Of a stretch of DNA of 64,000 bases, positions 1-9,109 are shown piece by piece (position 1 is the stretch's first letter; the number at the start of each line of letters is the position of its first letter). Position numbers and translations under genes: made by a program. The notes under the pieces were generated by a model. The model was not told where the DNA came from. It ran no database searches and saw only the letters and a program-made list of their open reading frames with translations. The DNA lies in the NCBI GenBank assembly GCA_039024915.1, contig JBCCPK010000003.1, positions 417,468 through 481,467 of the forward strand. Direction: 5' to 3'. The DNA comes from Pseudomonadota bacterium. Lineage in GTDB: Bacteria > Pseudomonadota > Alphaproteobacteria > Rhizobiales > MH13.

Positions 1-906
1 CAGACAAACGCTTTCGACACCCGATCAGTGGAGACGGTCATTGACCAAGTACTCGACGCCAGCAAACACGCCGTCTGTGTCATTCGCTCGACCATACCCG
101 TAGGGCTGGTCCGGCGACTGCGTGACCAGTTTAAGACCGATCGGATCATTCATTCGCCAGAGTTTCTGCGGGAAGGCAAAGCGCTGCATGACAATCTGTA
201 CCCTTCACGGATTGTCGTCGGCGACCGCTCCGTGCGCGGTGAACGATTTGCCGCGATGCTCGCCCAATGCGCCAGACGTGAAGACGTTCCCATCGTCTTG
301 ACCGGTCCCGATGAAGCGGAAGCGGTCAAGCTGTTCGCCAACACGTTCCTCGCCATGCGCGTCGCCTTCTTCAACGAACTGGACACGTTTGCGCAAACGG
401 CCGGTATGGATACGCGCGACGTCATCAAGGGCGTTGGCCTCGATCCCCGGATTGGCTCGCACTACAACAACCCATCCTTCGGCTACGGCGGCTACTGCTT
501 GCCCAAGGACACCAGGCAGCTTCTAGCCAACTACCAGTCCGTTCCACAAAACCTCATCCGGGCGATCGTCGACGCCAACACAACAAGGAAGGACTTCATC
601 GCCGAGCAGGTGCTGGCGCGGAACCCCGAATGCGTCGGCGTGTTTCGGCTGACCATGAAGGAGGGGTCCGATAACTATCGAGACAGCTCCGTGCAAGGCG
701 TGATGAAGCGGATCAAAGCCAAGGGTATTCCGATCATCGTCTACGAGCCGTCGCTCGATGCGGTGGAGTTTTTTGGGTCAGCGGTTGTGCGCGATCTCGA
801 TGCGTTCAAGAGCGCGTGCGACGTCATCATCGCCAACAGGCGATCACCGGACCTTGAAGACGTCAAGCATAAGGTTTTCACCCGTGATCTGTTCGGGGTC
901 GACTGA
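1..906 (+). CDS. UDP-glucose 6-dehydrogenase, 3' part (5' end outside window)
   Basis: Oxidises UDP-glucose to UDP-glucuronate with two NAD+, supplying uronate for capsule, exopolysaccharide or LPS in the cytoplasm. The frame is open from base 1. The residues before the first GTG (base 28) already match the family, so the gene starts upstream of the window. The catalytic cysteine motif [10 protein letters not shown] is present, and the [15 protein letters not shown] helix of the central domain carries the usual upstream lysine (EAVKLFANT). The C-terminal UDP-binding domain appears complete and the stop at 904-906 is normal. A GDP-mannose dehydrogenase is less likely because the C-terminal part reads as the short bacterial UGD type. 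The neighbouring oxidoreductase is on the same strand 82 bases away and may be unrelated. Confidence 0.93.
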   Translation, partial: QTNAFDTRSVETVIDQVLDASKHAVCVIRSTIPVGLVRRLRDQFKTDRIIHSPEFLREGKALHDNLYPSRIVVGDRSVRGERFAAMLAQCARREDVPIVLTGPDEAEAVKLFANTFLAMRVAFFNELDTFAQTAGMDTRDVIKGVGLDPRIGSHYNNPSFGYGGYCLPKDTRQLLANYQSVPQNLIRAIVDANTTRKDFIAEQVLARNPECVGVFRLTMKEGSDNYRDSSVQGVMKRIKAKGIPIIVYEPSLDAVEFFGSAVVRDLDAFKSACDVIIANRRSPDLEDVKHKVFTRDLFGVD

Positions 907-988
907 CGGCTATTGCGTCGCAGGTGTGAACCTTGCGCTTTGCGCATCGTAAGACAGTCATCTTTCACATAAGAGCGGAGTAGATGGC

Positions 989-1624
989 ATGCGCTGGCTG
1001 GTCATGGGCGGAACATCAGGTATCGGCCGCCAATTGGTCGAACAACTTGATAGGAAGTCGATCGCCGTACGAGCTTTTGGCCGGAGTGCAGGCGAAACCC
1101 AGTTCGATGGCAGCCATATCCAGGGTTTCAAGGGCGACGCCCGCGACGCGTCGGACGTGAACGCAGCGCTCGAGGACGCAGATATCGTGGTGCAGGCGCT
1201 GGGGATCCGAGAACGGCCCGCGATGCTGTGGGAGCGCGAAACACTTTTCTCTGACGCGACGAGCGTCCTGATCCCAGCCATGCAGGCTGCGAGCGTGAAG
1301 CGCCTGATCACGATTACCGGCTATGGGTCCGGTGAGAGCAAGCAGACGATGAGCAAGCTAGTCGCACTCGGCCACAATGCTGTTTTGGGGCGTGTTTACG
1401 CGGACAAGAGCCGCCAGGAAGACATGATCAAGGTTAGCGACCTCGATTGGACGCTCGTTCGCCCCACAATCCTCAATGCGGGTGCGTTATCAAAGAGATA
1501 CAAGGTTCTGACCGAACCATCCTCGTGGCGGCTCGGCACGATATCGCGCGCAGACGTCGCGCATTTCGTTATGGAAGCTGGCGAGAACGGGAGCTTTATC
1601 CGGCAGTCGGTCGTCCTGGCCTGA
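989..1624 (+). CDS. NAD(P)-binding atypical SDR / NmrA-like oxidoreductase
   Basis: A 211-residue Rossmann-fold protein. It opens with a dinucleotide-binding GGTSGIG motif at residues 7-13. Further on it has the DADIVVQALG strand and the TLVRPTIL segment typical of atypical or extended SDRs of the NmrA / NAD(P)H-binding group. The classical YxxxK active site is not obvious, although a GRVYADKSRQE segment could supply Tyr and Lys. Substrate unknown; flavin reductase (BLVRB-like) or redox-sensor roles are both possible. It ends directly against the end of moaA on the opposite strand with no spacer. Confidence 0.8.
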   Translation: MRWLVMGGTSGIGRQLVEQLDRKSIAVRAFGRSAGETQFDGSHIQGFKGDARDASDVNAALEDADIVVQALGIRERPAMLWERETLFSDATSVLIPAMQAASVKRLITITGYGSGESKQTMSKLVALGHNAVLGRVYADKSRQEDMIKVSDLDWTLVRPTILNAGALSKRYKVLTEPSSWRLGTISRADVAHFVMEAGENGSFIRQSVVLA

Positions 1625-2644
1625 TCAGCCGCCGGTCATGCTCATATGCCTGCCGACGGCAGGTTGGGCGCGCGTCCGGTCGATGACGAAATCATGGCCC
1701 TTAGGCTTCCGGCTGATCGCTTCGTCGATCGCTTGGAAGAGCAGATCGTTACCCTCGGAGGCTCGCAATGGCGTCCGTAGGTCAGCCGCATCTTCCTGAC
1801 CCAGACACATGTAAAGCGTGCCGGTGCACGTCACCCGCACCCTGTTACAACTCTCGCAGAAATTGTGGGTGAGCGGCGTTATGAAGCCTAATTTGCCGCC
1901 GGTTTCCTCAACACGGACGTAGCGCGCCGGGCCGCCCGTCCGCTCTGGCAGATCGGTGAGCGTGTAAATCTGTTCGAGCTGGCGTCTGACCTTTGTCAGC
2001 GGCAGATACTGATCAGTTCGATCTTCTTCGATTTCACCAAGCGGCATTGTTTCGATCAGCGTGAAGTCGACCCCACGCTCGTGTGCCCACTGGATCATCG
2101 TGGGAATTTCATGCTCGTTGAAGCCCTTGAGGGCCACCGCGTTAATCTTGACCTTGAGGCCCGCTGCCTGAGCCGCGTCGATACCGTCAAGAACCTTGCT
2201 CAGCTCGCCCCAGCGGGTGACCGCGCGGAAGGCGTCTGGGCGAAGCGTGTCGAGCGATACGTTGACGCGTCGGACCCCGTGTCTGAAAAGTGGCTCGGCA
2301 AAACGCTTGAGCTGCGAGCCGTTGGTCGTGACCGTCAGCTCATCAAGCGCGCCACTTTCAAGGTGACGCGACAGGCTTTCGACAAGCGTCATGACATTCT
2401 TGCGGACCAGGGGCTCACCGCCGGTGAGCCGGAGCTTGCGCACACCTCTGTCAACGAACGCTGAGCACAGACGGTCAAGCTCCTCGAGAGTCAACAGGTC
2501 GCGTTTCGGCAGAAATGTCATGTCTTCTGCCATGCAGTACACGCAGCGAAAATCGCAGCGGTCCGTCACCGAGACCCGGAGATAGTTCACCGCACGCCCA
2601 AATGGGTCAATAAGCGGCGGCTGTGGGCTCAAGAGATTATCCAT
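1625..2644 (-). CDS. moaA: GTP 3',8-cyclase (molybdenum cofactor biosynthesis)
   Basis: Radical-SAM enzyme that converts GTP to 3',8-cyclo-7,8-dihydro-GTP, the first step of molybdopterin synthesis, acting with MoaC. The N-terminal CxxxCxxC cluster is seen as CDFRCVYC, followed by the [13 protein letters not shown]-binding segment. The second 4Fe-4S cluster is supplied by the C-terminal [13 protein letters not shown] region and a later Cys in MCLGQ. The protein ends in MSMTGG, with the conserved C-terminal Gly-Gly needed for activity. Length 339 is normal. Start at ATG 2644 gives the usual short N-terminus ahead of [16 protein letters not shown]. mobA lies 6.7 kb away on the same strand, so Mo-cofactor genes are scattered here. 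Confidence 0.97.
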   Translation of the reverse strand: MDNLLSPQPPLIDPFGRAVNYLRVSVTDRCDFRCVYCMAEDMTFLPKRDLLTLEELDRLCSAFVDRGVRKLRLTGGEPLVRKNVMTLVESLSRHLESGALDELTVTTNGSQLKRFAEPLFRHGVRRVNVSLDTLRPDAFRAVTRWGELSKVLDGIDAAQAAGLKVKINAVALKGFNEHEIPTMIQWAHERGVDFTLIETMPLGEIEEDRTDQYLPLTKVRRQLEQIYTLTDLPERTGGPARYVRVEETGGKLGFITPLTHNFCESCNRVRVTCTGTLYMCLGQEDAADLRTPLRASEGNDLLFQAIDEAISRKPKGHDFVIDRTRAQPAVGRHMSMTGG

Positions 2645-2712
2645 CCACTCTTTGTGCAGGCTGACGAAGCGCCTGTAAAGCGTACTTAGGAGAGCCCATC
2701 ACTTCCCATCAG

Positions 2713-3585
2713 CTAACGTCGCATACCTTGCCATTCAAGGACCATATCCATGCGAAGACGTTCTCCCGGAGCCAAGAGTTTCAGGCCGGGCATCCCAGGT
2801 AGATTGTGCGCGTTGATCGGATGCGAGACCGGCTCGAAGCAAAAGAAGCCTGCCTCCGGCGACGGTGCGTATATGATCGCATGATCGAGCGTCGAACTGG
2901 TGATGGACACGCTCACGGCGTCTTCGCCTTGGTCAATATGGGCGGAACCATCCCAACCGCTGAAGCCGTTATCGAGGGCTCCAGTGGGCAGCCTTGTAGG
3001 CTCGCTGAAATCAAAATCGATGGGGACCGGCTGCTCGACCGCGCTCGTCGGTAGCTTATCGGCCCCTGCCGGCCAGAAACCGGTCAGCTTTGCCTTCAAC
3101 CGAGTATGATCGCTTCTGGGAAACCATGGGTGAAAGCCGCCGCCGAATGGCAGCATGTCATCCGCTCTGCTCGTGAGGGTCAGCACGGACGTCAACGCGC
3201 CCGCTGTAAGCTGGTAGTCGACGCGCGCGCTATAAATGAGCGGACCGTAGGCGCCTTCAAGTGTAAGCGAAGCCTCGGTACCGCTTTGGCGCTCCACGGC
3301 CCACGCTTTCTGAAAGCCGTCGCCATGGATGGCGTAAGGCTGGTCGGTTCGATTTGGATCGAGCCGGTAGAACGTTCCATCGACGGTGAAGCCTCCGTTG
3401 ATCCGATTTGAAAACGGAACCATCAAATTGCACGCTAGTTCGAAGGCCTCGTCGGCGGGCTTCGCATCGGTGGAGCGCAGAACAGGACGATCACCGACCG
3501 TAAGCGATGCGATCGCCGCACCCAGTTCCGGGACAACAACGCACCGTGCATCACCTGCTTCCAGCTCAATCATTTCCACTCTCAT
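2713..3585 (-). CDS. Aldose 1-epimerase family protein
   Basis: Predicted cytosolic mutarotase (galactose mutarotase-like fold) interconverting alpha and beta anomers of an aldose. The 290-residue form starting at ATG 3585 has the family landmarks: YAIHGDGFQ near the catalytic histidine, GFHPWFPR with the second histidine, and a late FCFEPVSHPINAHN segment carrying the catalytic Glu. The longest frame reaches 3732 but would add an unconserved Arg-rich stretch and run over the mannonate dehydratase promoter, so ATG 3585 is preferred. It is divergent from uxuA with about 180 bases between starts, which fits a shared sugar or uronate role. Physiological sugar unknown. Confidence 0.87.
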   Translation of the reverse strand: MRVEMIELEAGDARCVVVPELGAAIASLTVGDRPVLRSTDAKPADEAFELACNLMVPFSNRINGGFTVDGTFYRLDPNRTDQPYAIHGDGFQKAWAVERQSGTEASLTLEGAYGPLIYSARVDYQLTAGALTSVLTLTSRADDMLPFGGGFHPWFPRSDHTRLKAKLTGFWPAGADKLPTSAVEQPVPIDFDFSEPTRLPTGALDNGFSGWDGSAHIDQGEDAVSVSITSSTLDHAIIYAPSPEAGFFCFEPVSHPINAHNLPGMPGLKLLAPGERLRMDMVLEWQGMRR

Positions 3586-3763
3586 ATCCCCAGCTTCAGG
3601 CATTGTGCGCGCGACGTTCGCCCAGCGCCAAGAAGCAGGCAAGAAGCGCCGGCAATCCTCGCCAAGTCGTACCCTGCCCTTTCGTCGCGAAAGGGGCCCT
3701 TGATCGAGGCTCGTTTGGTTGAAACACTCCACGACGGAAACGCCAAAAGAAAGTCAACGCAAC

Positions 3764-4990
3764 ATGCACACTGCGCAGGTCCCTGGCGATGGTTATGACG
3801 GACTTGAGGAAACCTGGCGCTGGTATGGGCCATCCGATCCAGTCACGCTATCGGACATCCGGCAAACCGGCGCGACCGGCATCGTTACGGCCCTCCATGA
3901 AACCTATGATGGTGAAGCGTGGAGCAGCGATGCAATTGCTTCGCGCAAACGGCTGATTGAAGCCGCTGACCTACGCTGGAGCGTGGTGGAGAGCATCCCG
4001 GTTCATCCGTCCATCAAGTTCGCCGGCCCCGAAGCCGACCACTTCACAGACGCGTTCGCAACGACGGTCGAGAGGTTGGCCGAGCAAGGCCTTCAAACCA
4101 TCTGTTACAACTTCATGCCGGTGGTCGATTGGACGCGAACCGACTTGAGCTATCGGCTACCAACCGGCGCGCTGGCTTTGCGTTTCGACATGACGGCTTT
4201 CGCGGCGTACGACATGTTTGTCCTCGAACGCCCGGGCGCCTGGGATGATTATGATCCGGCCATGCAGGCGCTGGCGCAAGCGCGCGCAAAACGATTATCC
4301 GCCGACGAACGGGACACTCTGGAGAAGACCATCATAGCTGGGCTTCCTGGCTCGGAGTTGTCGCACGATCGCGATGGCATCTTGGAACGGATCAGCCAGT
4401 TTGATGACACATCTCCTGCTGCGCTTTTCGATGCACTTCGAAGGTTCCTTGCCATTGTCGTGCCGCGGGCAGAGGCGTGCGGTGCCCGCCTTTGCGTCCA
4501 TCCCGACGACCCACCCATGCCACTTTTTGGTCTGCCCAGGGTCGTGAGCACACAAGCTGATTACGCGGCGCTCCTTGAAGCCGTTCCATCGCCTTCGAAC
4601 GGCGTCACCTTCTGCACAGGATCACTGGGCGCACGTGAGGATAATGATCTGATTGCCATGCTTGACGCGTTTGCCGATCGGGTTCACTTCGCCCATCTTC
4701 GCAACGTTCGCCGCGAACCAAACGGTACGTTTTACGAGTCCGACCATCTCGATGGCGATGTCGATATGGTCAGCGTGATTGAACGATTGTTGGCGGAGCA
4801 ACAACGCCGGCGAGATGAAGGCCGCAAAGATTGGCAAATCCCGATGCGGCCCGACCATGGTCACATCCTCCTCGATGACCATGACAAGCAAACCAATCCG
4901 GGGTACTCGGCAATTGGACGGCTGAGGGGACTGGCCGAGCTTCGCGGCGTTATGACCGCGATCCGAGCGCGTCCTGCACATTCGCTCTAG
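3764..4990 (+). CDS. uxuA: Mannonate dehydratase
   Basis: Dehydrates D-mannonate to 2-keto-3-deoxy-D-gluconate in hexuronate (glucuronate) catabolism. About 408 residues, close to the usual length. Family signatures include the opening LEETWRWYGPSDPV, the ATGIVTALH strand and the metal-site segment RLCVHPDDPP. Later come CTGSLG, FAHLRN and MRPDHGH, which hold the Mn/Fe ligands. A longer frame begins at a TTG (3719), but ATG 3764 puts the start just before the conserved N-terminus. The gene stands alone, with no uxaC, uxuB or kdgK beside it. It converges with the next gene, overlapping by three bases at the stops. Confidence 0.95.
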   Translation: MHTAQVPGDGYDGLEETWRWYGPSDPVTLSDIRQTGATGIVTALHETYDGEAWSSDAIASRKRLIEAADLRWSVVESIPVHPSIKFAGPEADHFTDAFATTVERLAEQGLQTICYNFMPVVDWTRTDLSYRLPTGALALRFDMTAFAAYDMFVLERPGAWDDYDPAMQALAQARAKRLSADERDTLEKTIIAGLPGSELSHDRDGILERISQFDDTSPAALFDALRRFLAIVVPRAEACGARLCVHPDDPPMPLFGLPRVVSTQADYAALLEAVPSPSNGVTFCTGSLGAREDNDLIAMLDAFADRVHFAHLRNVRREPNGTFYESDHLDGDVDMVSVIERLLAEQQRRRDEGRKDWQIPMRPDHGHILLDDHDKQTNPGYSAIGRLRGLAELRGVMTAIRARPAHSL

Positions 4991-5583
4991 AAGCGATGTT
5001 CTGCGGTAACCTCTAAGCCACGGCATGCTTTGGGATCTGTTCCGTCGGGGCTTTTGTATGTCGCGATACGCCGATCCCGCTGTCCGATTAAATCAACGAT
5101 GATCGGACGGTGGGCGGACAGAACACCCGTCAACCAACGGTTCACCAGATAGGATGGCTGCGGCATGTGCACATCGAAACGGTCAAGCAATGCGATCGTG
5201 GCGTCCGCCCCCAGCCAGGTGTCGCCGACCACCCAGTGGTTGACCGTAAACAGTCGGAGTAACCGTCCGTGCGCATCGACGCCGACCGCGCATAGGTGAT
5301 GGATCGGGCCATCGGGGCCTACCGGACGCACAAAGCAGTGGAAGTGTCCATGCTCACTGGAAGCACTGAAAGCTTCGTCCTCATCGCGGGCATGAGAGTG
5401 ATAAAACCACTGCGCACCACTGTCTGGGTCGAAGACCTCGCCGTCGGGGTACTTGGTCCATGTCGAAAGCTCCGCATGACCACGGAGCGTTTCAGTCAGG
5501 ACGGATTGGCCGCCCTTCGCCAGAACACGTTCGCAAAACGCCACTTCCTGAGCACTTGCATCGCGTTGTGCGTCCCCGCTCAC
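4987..5583 (-). CDS. Conserved hypothetical protein (DUF6969-like?)
   Basis: A 198-residue soluble protein with no signal peptide or membrane segment. The centre is rich in His and aromatic residues (WFYHSHARDEDE, EHGHFHCFVR, IHHLCAVG), which could suggest metal binding. It also has conserved-looking TVNHWVVGD and GLEVTAEH segments. It resembles a family I remember as DUF6969, but that assignment is weak. The gene overlaps the upstream Pro/Ala-rich gene by 4 bases (ATGA), so the two are probably translated together and cotranscribed with the sulfur permease further upstream. Function not recognised. Confidence 0.7.
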   Translation of the reverse strand: MSGDAQRDASAQEVAFCERVLAKGGQSVLTETLRGHAELSTWTKYPDGEVFDPDSGAQWFYHSHARDEDEAFSASSEHGHFHCFVRPVGPDGPIHHLCAVGVDAHGRLLRLFTVNHWVVGDTWLGADATIALLDRFDVHMPQPSYLVNRWLTGVLSAHRPIIVDLIGQRDRRIATYKSPDGTDPKACRGLEVTAEHRF

Positions 5584-5921
5584 GACGCTCCGCCGACTTC
5601 CGGCTGCGCGAGATCAGGCGCTTCGTCTGCACCCTCCGGCAGTGCTGCTGGCGGCGGAGGAGGCGCAGCGCGGTTGGCGGTCGGCGCGGGTACCGCAGGG
5701 GGTGGCGGTGGTGGCTGAAGGGTGCGTGGAGCTGGAGCCGCAGCGGCGCAAGGAGCGAGAGCAGGAGCCCCAGCGGAACAGGGAGCAGCAGCCGCAGCTG
5801 GCTGCGCTGTGGCGGCTGGTACAGGTTCCGGCACGCCGTGCGCAGCGTGGTCGAGGGCCACGGCACCGGTCGTCGCGGCGAGCGCCGCGGCGAACAGTAT
5901 CGTGCTTCGCGTTGCGGTCAT
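5580..5921 (-). CDS. Small secreted Pro/Ala-rich protein
   Basis: A 113-residue protein with an N-terminal hydrophobic segment (TILFAAALAATTGAVAL) that could be a signal peptide or anchor. The rest is almost entirely Ala and Pro, including a run of six prolines, and two cysteines lie in the middle. The composition suggests a disordered, probably periplasmic linker or anchor rather than an enzyme. It is sandwiched between the YeeE/YedE permease (1 base apart) and the hypothetical protein (4-base overlap), which supports it being a real translated gene. No family recognised. Confidence 0.6.
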   Translation of the reverse strand: MTATRSTILFAAALAATTGAVALDHAAHGVPEPVPAATAQPAAAAAPCSAGAPALAPCAAAAPAPRTLQPPPPPPAVPAPTANRAAPPPPPAALPEGADEAPDLAQPEVGGAS

Positions 5922-5922
5922 G

Positions 5923-7137
5923 TTAGCCCTGCCTCTTTGCTCGGAAACCGCTCAACCCGAAAAAGGGGCGCACGGCCACACCAAGTGTCGAACCGGCGAA
6001 CGCCGCTGCAAACCATAACCATGCGTGGGCGCTTCCAGACGCGATACCCGAAAACAGCGCGCCGATATTGCAACCAAAACCAAGCCGGGCACCGTACCCC
6101 ATGAGCAGGCCGCCGAGAATTGCGGCCATGAGCGACTTGAAGGGAATGTGTGTTCTCACCGCGAACGCGCCTGCGAGAGACGCGGCAAGGCCAGCTCCCA
6201 AAATGAGACCGAAATTCATGACAGACACGGTGTTGGCAAGAACCGAACTCTGCAGAGCCTCGGCCTGACCGGGCCATGTCCAGAAGGTCCAGGTTTCAAC
6301 CGGCACACCGGCCAAGCTGGCAATTTTCGCGCCCCAAAGGCCAAAACCATACGTGATGGACCATGTGTGGCCCGCCACAAGGAGGGTTGCGACGTTCAGA
6401 AGCGCAAGCACGAGGCCTGCGCCGATCAATGGCCACGGTCCCCGTAAAAGCCACCGCCAATCGGTTGCTGCAATCGCCGGCTCCCGCTCGACGGTGCCAT
6501 GAGCACGGCGCTCAATGATCCACGTGAGCGCGGCAACGGCGGCGAGACCCAAAAGTGACAGGCCAAGGCCAACCGGTACGCCAAACCTGGCACCCAGGCT
6601 GATGGCCGGAAGCGCAGGCTGGTCCAGCCACCAAGGCAAATGAGCTGTCCCGATAACAGCTCCGACAACAAAGAAAACCAAGGTGACCAACATGCGCGCC
6701 GACCCGCCACCAACGGTGAATAAGGTTCCGGACCCGCAGCCCCCGCCCAGCTGCATGCCCAAACCAAAAAGGCCCGCACCGAAAAGGACGGATACGCCAA
6801 CCGGGGCGAGCGCGCCCGCGAGGGGCTGGTCTCCCAGAGAACCGGCGGCGAGCAGCGGCATCATGGCGATTGCCGCGATGCCGATCATAAGCATTTGAGC
6901 GCGAATACCGCGACCGCGCTTTTCAACAACCATGCGCCGCCAAGCACCGGTGAAGCCGAACGCGCCTTGATAAAGAGCGAAACCGAGCCCTGCGCCGATA
7001 GCAAAGAGCGAGGCCTGCCGCCAGTCGACGAGCCAGGCGATCGCGAGGAAACCCAACAACAGAAATCCGCCTGCGACACGCGCAGGGTTCACGTCGATTG
7101 GCTTGGGCGGTGCAACCGCGAGGGCGGCGTCGGCCAT
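5923..7137 (-). CDS. YeeE/YedE-family sulfur (thiosulfate-type) membrane permease
   Basis: Integral membrane protein of 404 residues, predicted to move thiosulfate or a related sulfur species across the inner membrane (TsuA-type). It has many hydrophobic helices in two related halves. Each half holds the conserved glycine-rich cysteine loop of the family: GGGCGSGTLF in the first and LGFGCNIGALFSG in the second. These cysteines are the proposed relay sites in characterised TsuA. ATG 7137 is chosen over the TTG at 7143. The gene lies downstream of a secreted rhodanese, a classical thiosulfate enzyme, with a hairpin between them, pointing to joint sulfur handling. Confidence 0.92.
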   Translation of the reverse strand: MADAALAVAPPKPIDVNPARVAGGFLLLGFLAIAWLVDWRQASLFAIGAGLGFALYQGAFGFTGAWRRMVVEKRGRGIRAQMLMIGIAAIAMMPLLAAGSLGDQPLAGALAPVGVSVLFGAGLFGLGMQLGGGCGSGTLFTVGGGSARMLVTLVFFVVGAVIGTAHLPWWLDQPALPAISLGARFGVPVGLGLSLLGLAAVAALTWIIERRAHGTVEREPAIAATDWRWLLRGPWPLIGAGLVLALLNVATLLVAGHTWSITYGFGLWGAKIASLAGVPVETWTFWTWPGQAEALQSSVLANTVSVMNFGLILGAGLAASLAGAFAVRTHIPFKSLMAAILGGLLMGYGARLGFGCNIGALFSGIASGSAHAWLWFAAAFAGSTLGVAVRPFFGLSGFRAKRQG

Positions 7138-7164
7138 GATCAAAAGATCCTGTTTTCAATGGGA

Positions 7165-7193
7165 AATGGCGCCCCGACAAGCGAAGCGCCATT
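7165..7193 (-). terminator. Hairpin between rhodanese and permease genes
   Basis: Perfect 8-bp inverted repeat AATGGCGC / GCGCCATT (7165-7172 and 7186-7193) with a 13-nt loop, in the 77-base spacer between the rhodanese stop and the permease ATG. There is no long T tract after it on the minus strand. It may be a weak attenuator or an mRNA-stabilising structure rather than a full terminator. Confidence 0.4.
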
Positions 7194-7214
7194 CTGCCGT
7201 TATTGGTGGTTTGG

Positions 7215-8144
7215 TTACTGCGTCGCGCGAGCAGGCACCAGCGGGTTGGCAGGGTTCTGCGTGTACTCGGCCATCGAGCCGTCATACATCGCTGTCTGCT
7301 CGTTGCCGAGAACCTCGCTAAGACCGAACCACGCAACCGATGCCCAGTGGCCGGTATTGCAGAATGTGATGGTCGCACCCTGCGGATCGACACCTACAGC
7401 AGCCACAAGCGCTTCAACCGTCTCCGGCTGCGCGAAGCGAGCGAACTCGCCACTGTAGAAATCGCTGTGTGGCAGGTTCACAGAACTTGGGATCGTCCCC
7501 GCTGCCTGCGCGACCGGGCTCTTACTTTCGCCACGGAACTGCTCGAGCGGCCGACCGTCGACAAGGCGAACATCGCTGTCGATAGCGGCCAAGACATCGT
7601 CAGTGGTTGCAAGCAAAGCGTCATTGATCTCAACGGAAAACTCTGACGCGTCCGCAACTGTAGGCTCGGCCGCACGCTCGCCACCAGCGGCATCGAACTG
7701 GCGCCAGCCACCATCGAGAATCGAAACCTGGTCATGGCCCAGGTAACGGAACGTCCAGTACACACGCGTTGCAGAACCAAACTCGGTTGAATCGGTGCCC
7801 CACGGGACAATGACAACATGATCATCATTGTCGATGCCGAGGCTCTCGATAAGCGACTCGATCTCTGCCAGGTCAGGCAGAACACCAGGAATGCCATCGA
7901 TTTCCGTGCGCCAGCCGGCAGTGTTGTACGGCGCGGATACGGCGCCGGCGATGTAGGGCAACTCACCCAGGTCAGTGTTTTCGACGTTGGCGCGGATGTC
8001 GACAACCACCACATCCTGATTGGATTGGTTTTCAATCACCCAGTCCGCACCGACCAGTGGCCCGGCGCCATCAACGGCAAGGGCGGGTGCCGCAAATACT
8101 GTGGCGGCAGCCAGAGCGGCAGCGGTAAAAGCTAGACGTTTCAC
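7215..8144 (-). CDS. Exported tandem-domain rhodanese (thiosulfate sulfurtransferase)
   Basis: Transfers sulfane sulfur from thiosulfate (or 3-mercaptopyruvate) to a thiol acceptor through a persulfide cysteine. It starts at GTG 8144, preceded by a GAGAGGGA ribosome site, giving a clear Sec signal peptide (LAFTAAALAAATVFAAPALA). That places the 309-residue enzyme in the periplasm. Two rhodanese domains follow. The N-terminal one lacks an active-site cysteine, with VPWGTDSTEF at the equivalent place. The C-terminal domain has the catalytic loop FCNTGHWAS. The longer frame to 8330 would bury the signal peptide and is rejected. It sits upstream of the YeeE/YedE permease. Confidence 0.9.
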   Translation of the reverse strand: MKRLAFTAAALAAATVFAAPALAVDGAGPLVGADWVIENQSNQDVVVVDIRANVENTDLGELPYIAGAVSAPYNTAGWRTEIDGIPGVLPDLAEIESLIESLGIDNDDHVVIVPWGTDSTEFGSATRVYWTFRYLGHDQVSILDGGWRQFDAAGGERAAEPTVADASEFSVEINDALLATTDDVLAAIDSDVRLVDGRPLEQFRGESKSPVAQAAGTIPSSVNLPHSDFYSGEFARFAQPETVEALVAAVGVDPQGATITFCNTGHWASVAWFGLSEVLGNEQTAMYDGSMAEYTQNPANPLVPARATQ

Positions 8145-8310
8145 GGAAAGATCCCTCTCACATATCGGCGCTGAGCACCTGTTGAACCAAGTGAGGAGAT
8201 TAGCGGAGCGTTTTAGGGCTTCCGAGACATCGAAGTCCGCCAAAAGGCTTATGCGAAGAACGTTTTCACCAGTTAAACGGCAATTGCGCAAAAAATAACC
8301 AACAGCGCAA

Positions 8311-8324
8311 ATGATATCGATCAA
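8311..8324 (-). promoter_or_regulatory. Candidate FNR/FixK-type box
   Basis: On the minus strand this reads TTGATCGATATCAT, nine of ten defined positions of the FNR/FixK consensus TTGAT-N4-ATCAA. It lies about 170 bases upstream of the rhodanese start and 9 bases past the mobA stop. Both neighbours would fit anaerobic or redox control. A single near-match of this length can occur by chance. Confidence 0.3.
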
Positions 8325-8332
8325 AGGCAAAA

Positions 8333-8920
8333 TCAGTTTGCGCTTACTGCACCAGCTTGTCTTGCCTCCGCAAGCGCCAAATCTGCGGGCGTGTTGATGT
8401 TAAAAAAGTGCTGGTCGGACGGCCAACGTTCGGTTCGAGCGCCAGCCATTTCCGCGATTGCGCGAAGGGAAGGAGACGGGGATGACGAAGCCTCGACCTC
8501 ACCAAGCGCATCCAGCGCCCAATAAGCGCAGGTTGCATGGACGCCGACTTCGTCAGCTGCGATGGCCGATTGGTTTGGCTCCGCCATTAGCCGCTCCGCC
8601 AAATCCAGCGGCAGGAAAGGCGTATCCACAGGAACAGTGAGAAATCCCGCCGCGGCTTGTTGCTGCGCGCCCAACCAGTCCGCAACACCCAAAATTCCAG
8701 CCACAGGACCCTCGACACCCAACCGATCCGCGATGACCGGTAAAGACAGTCCAAAGTTCTCACGGCCCGACACGGCGATCTGATCGACCATCCCTCTTAG
8801 CCGCGAAAGCTGCCGATCGATTAAACGTTCACCACCGACGGTTAAGGTCGCCTTGGTGCGACCCATCCGGCGGGAACGGCCGCCAGCAAGCACAACACCT
8901 ACGCTTGTTTTAACGGCCAT
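8333..8920 (-). CDS. mobA: Molybdenum cofactor guanylyltransferase
   Basis: Attaches GMP from GTP to Mo-molybdopterin to form the bis-MGD cofactor used by DMSO-reductase-family enzymes. The nucleotide-binding signature VVLAGGRSRRMGRTKA lies at the N-terminus, and the VPVDTPFLP metal/nucleotide motif follows near the middle. The end (FFNINTPADLALAE) is typical of the family. ATG 8920 gives about 195 residues, the normal size; the longer frame to 9010 adds non-conserved residues. It is divergent from the RND pump with about 190 bases between. Molybdenum cofactor cytidylyltransferase (MocA) is the main alternative but is less likely given the C-terminal NTP motif. Confidence 0.9.
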   Translation of the reverse strand: MAVKTSVGVVLAGGRSRRMGRTKATLTVGGERLIDRQLSRLRGMVDQIAVSGRENFGLSLPVIADRLGVEGPVAGILGVADWLGAQQQAAAGFLTVPVDTPFLPLDLAERLMAEPNQSAIAADEVGVHATCAYWALDALGEVEASSSPSPSLRAIAEMAGARTERWPSDQHFFNINTPADLALAEARQAGAVSAN

Positions 8921-9109
8921 AACCCGTCTCCGTGCATGCGGCTCGGCCGTCAAACCGGGGCGCTGAGCGTGAATCAAAGCGGGGTTGGTGCCGACGATTT
9001 GTGCACCCATGTTGAAAATCGTCGATTATTAAGGCGTCCAACACGTCGACTCCTGCGTAATGTCAGCGACAGCGGATCTCCACACAGTCTTTTGCGGCGA
9101 GGCCTGACG

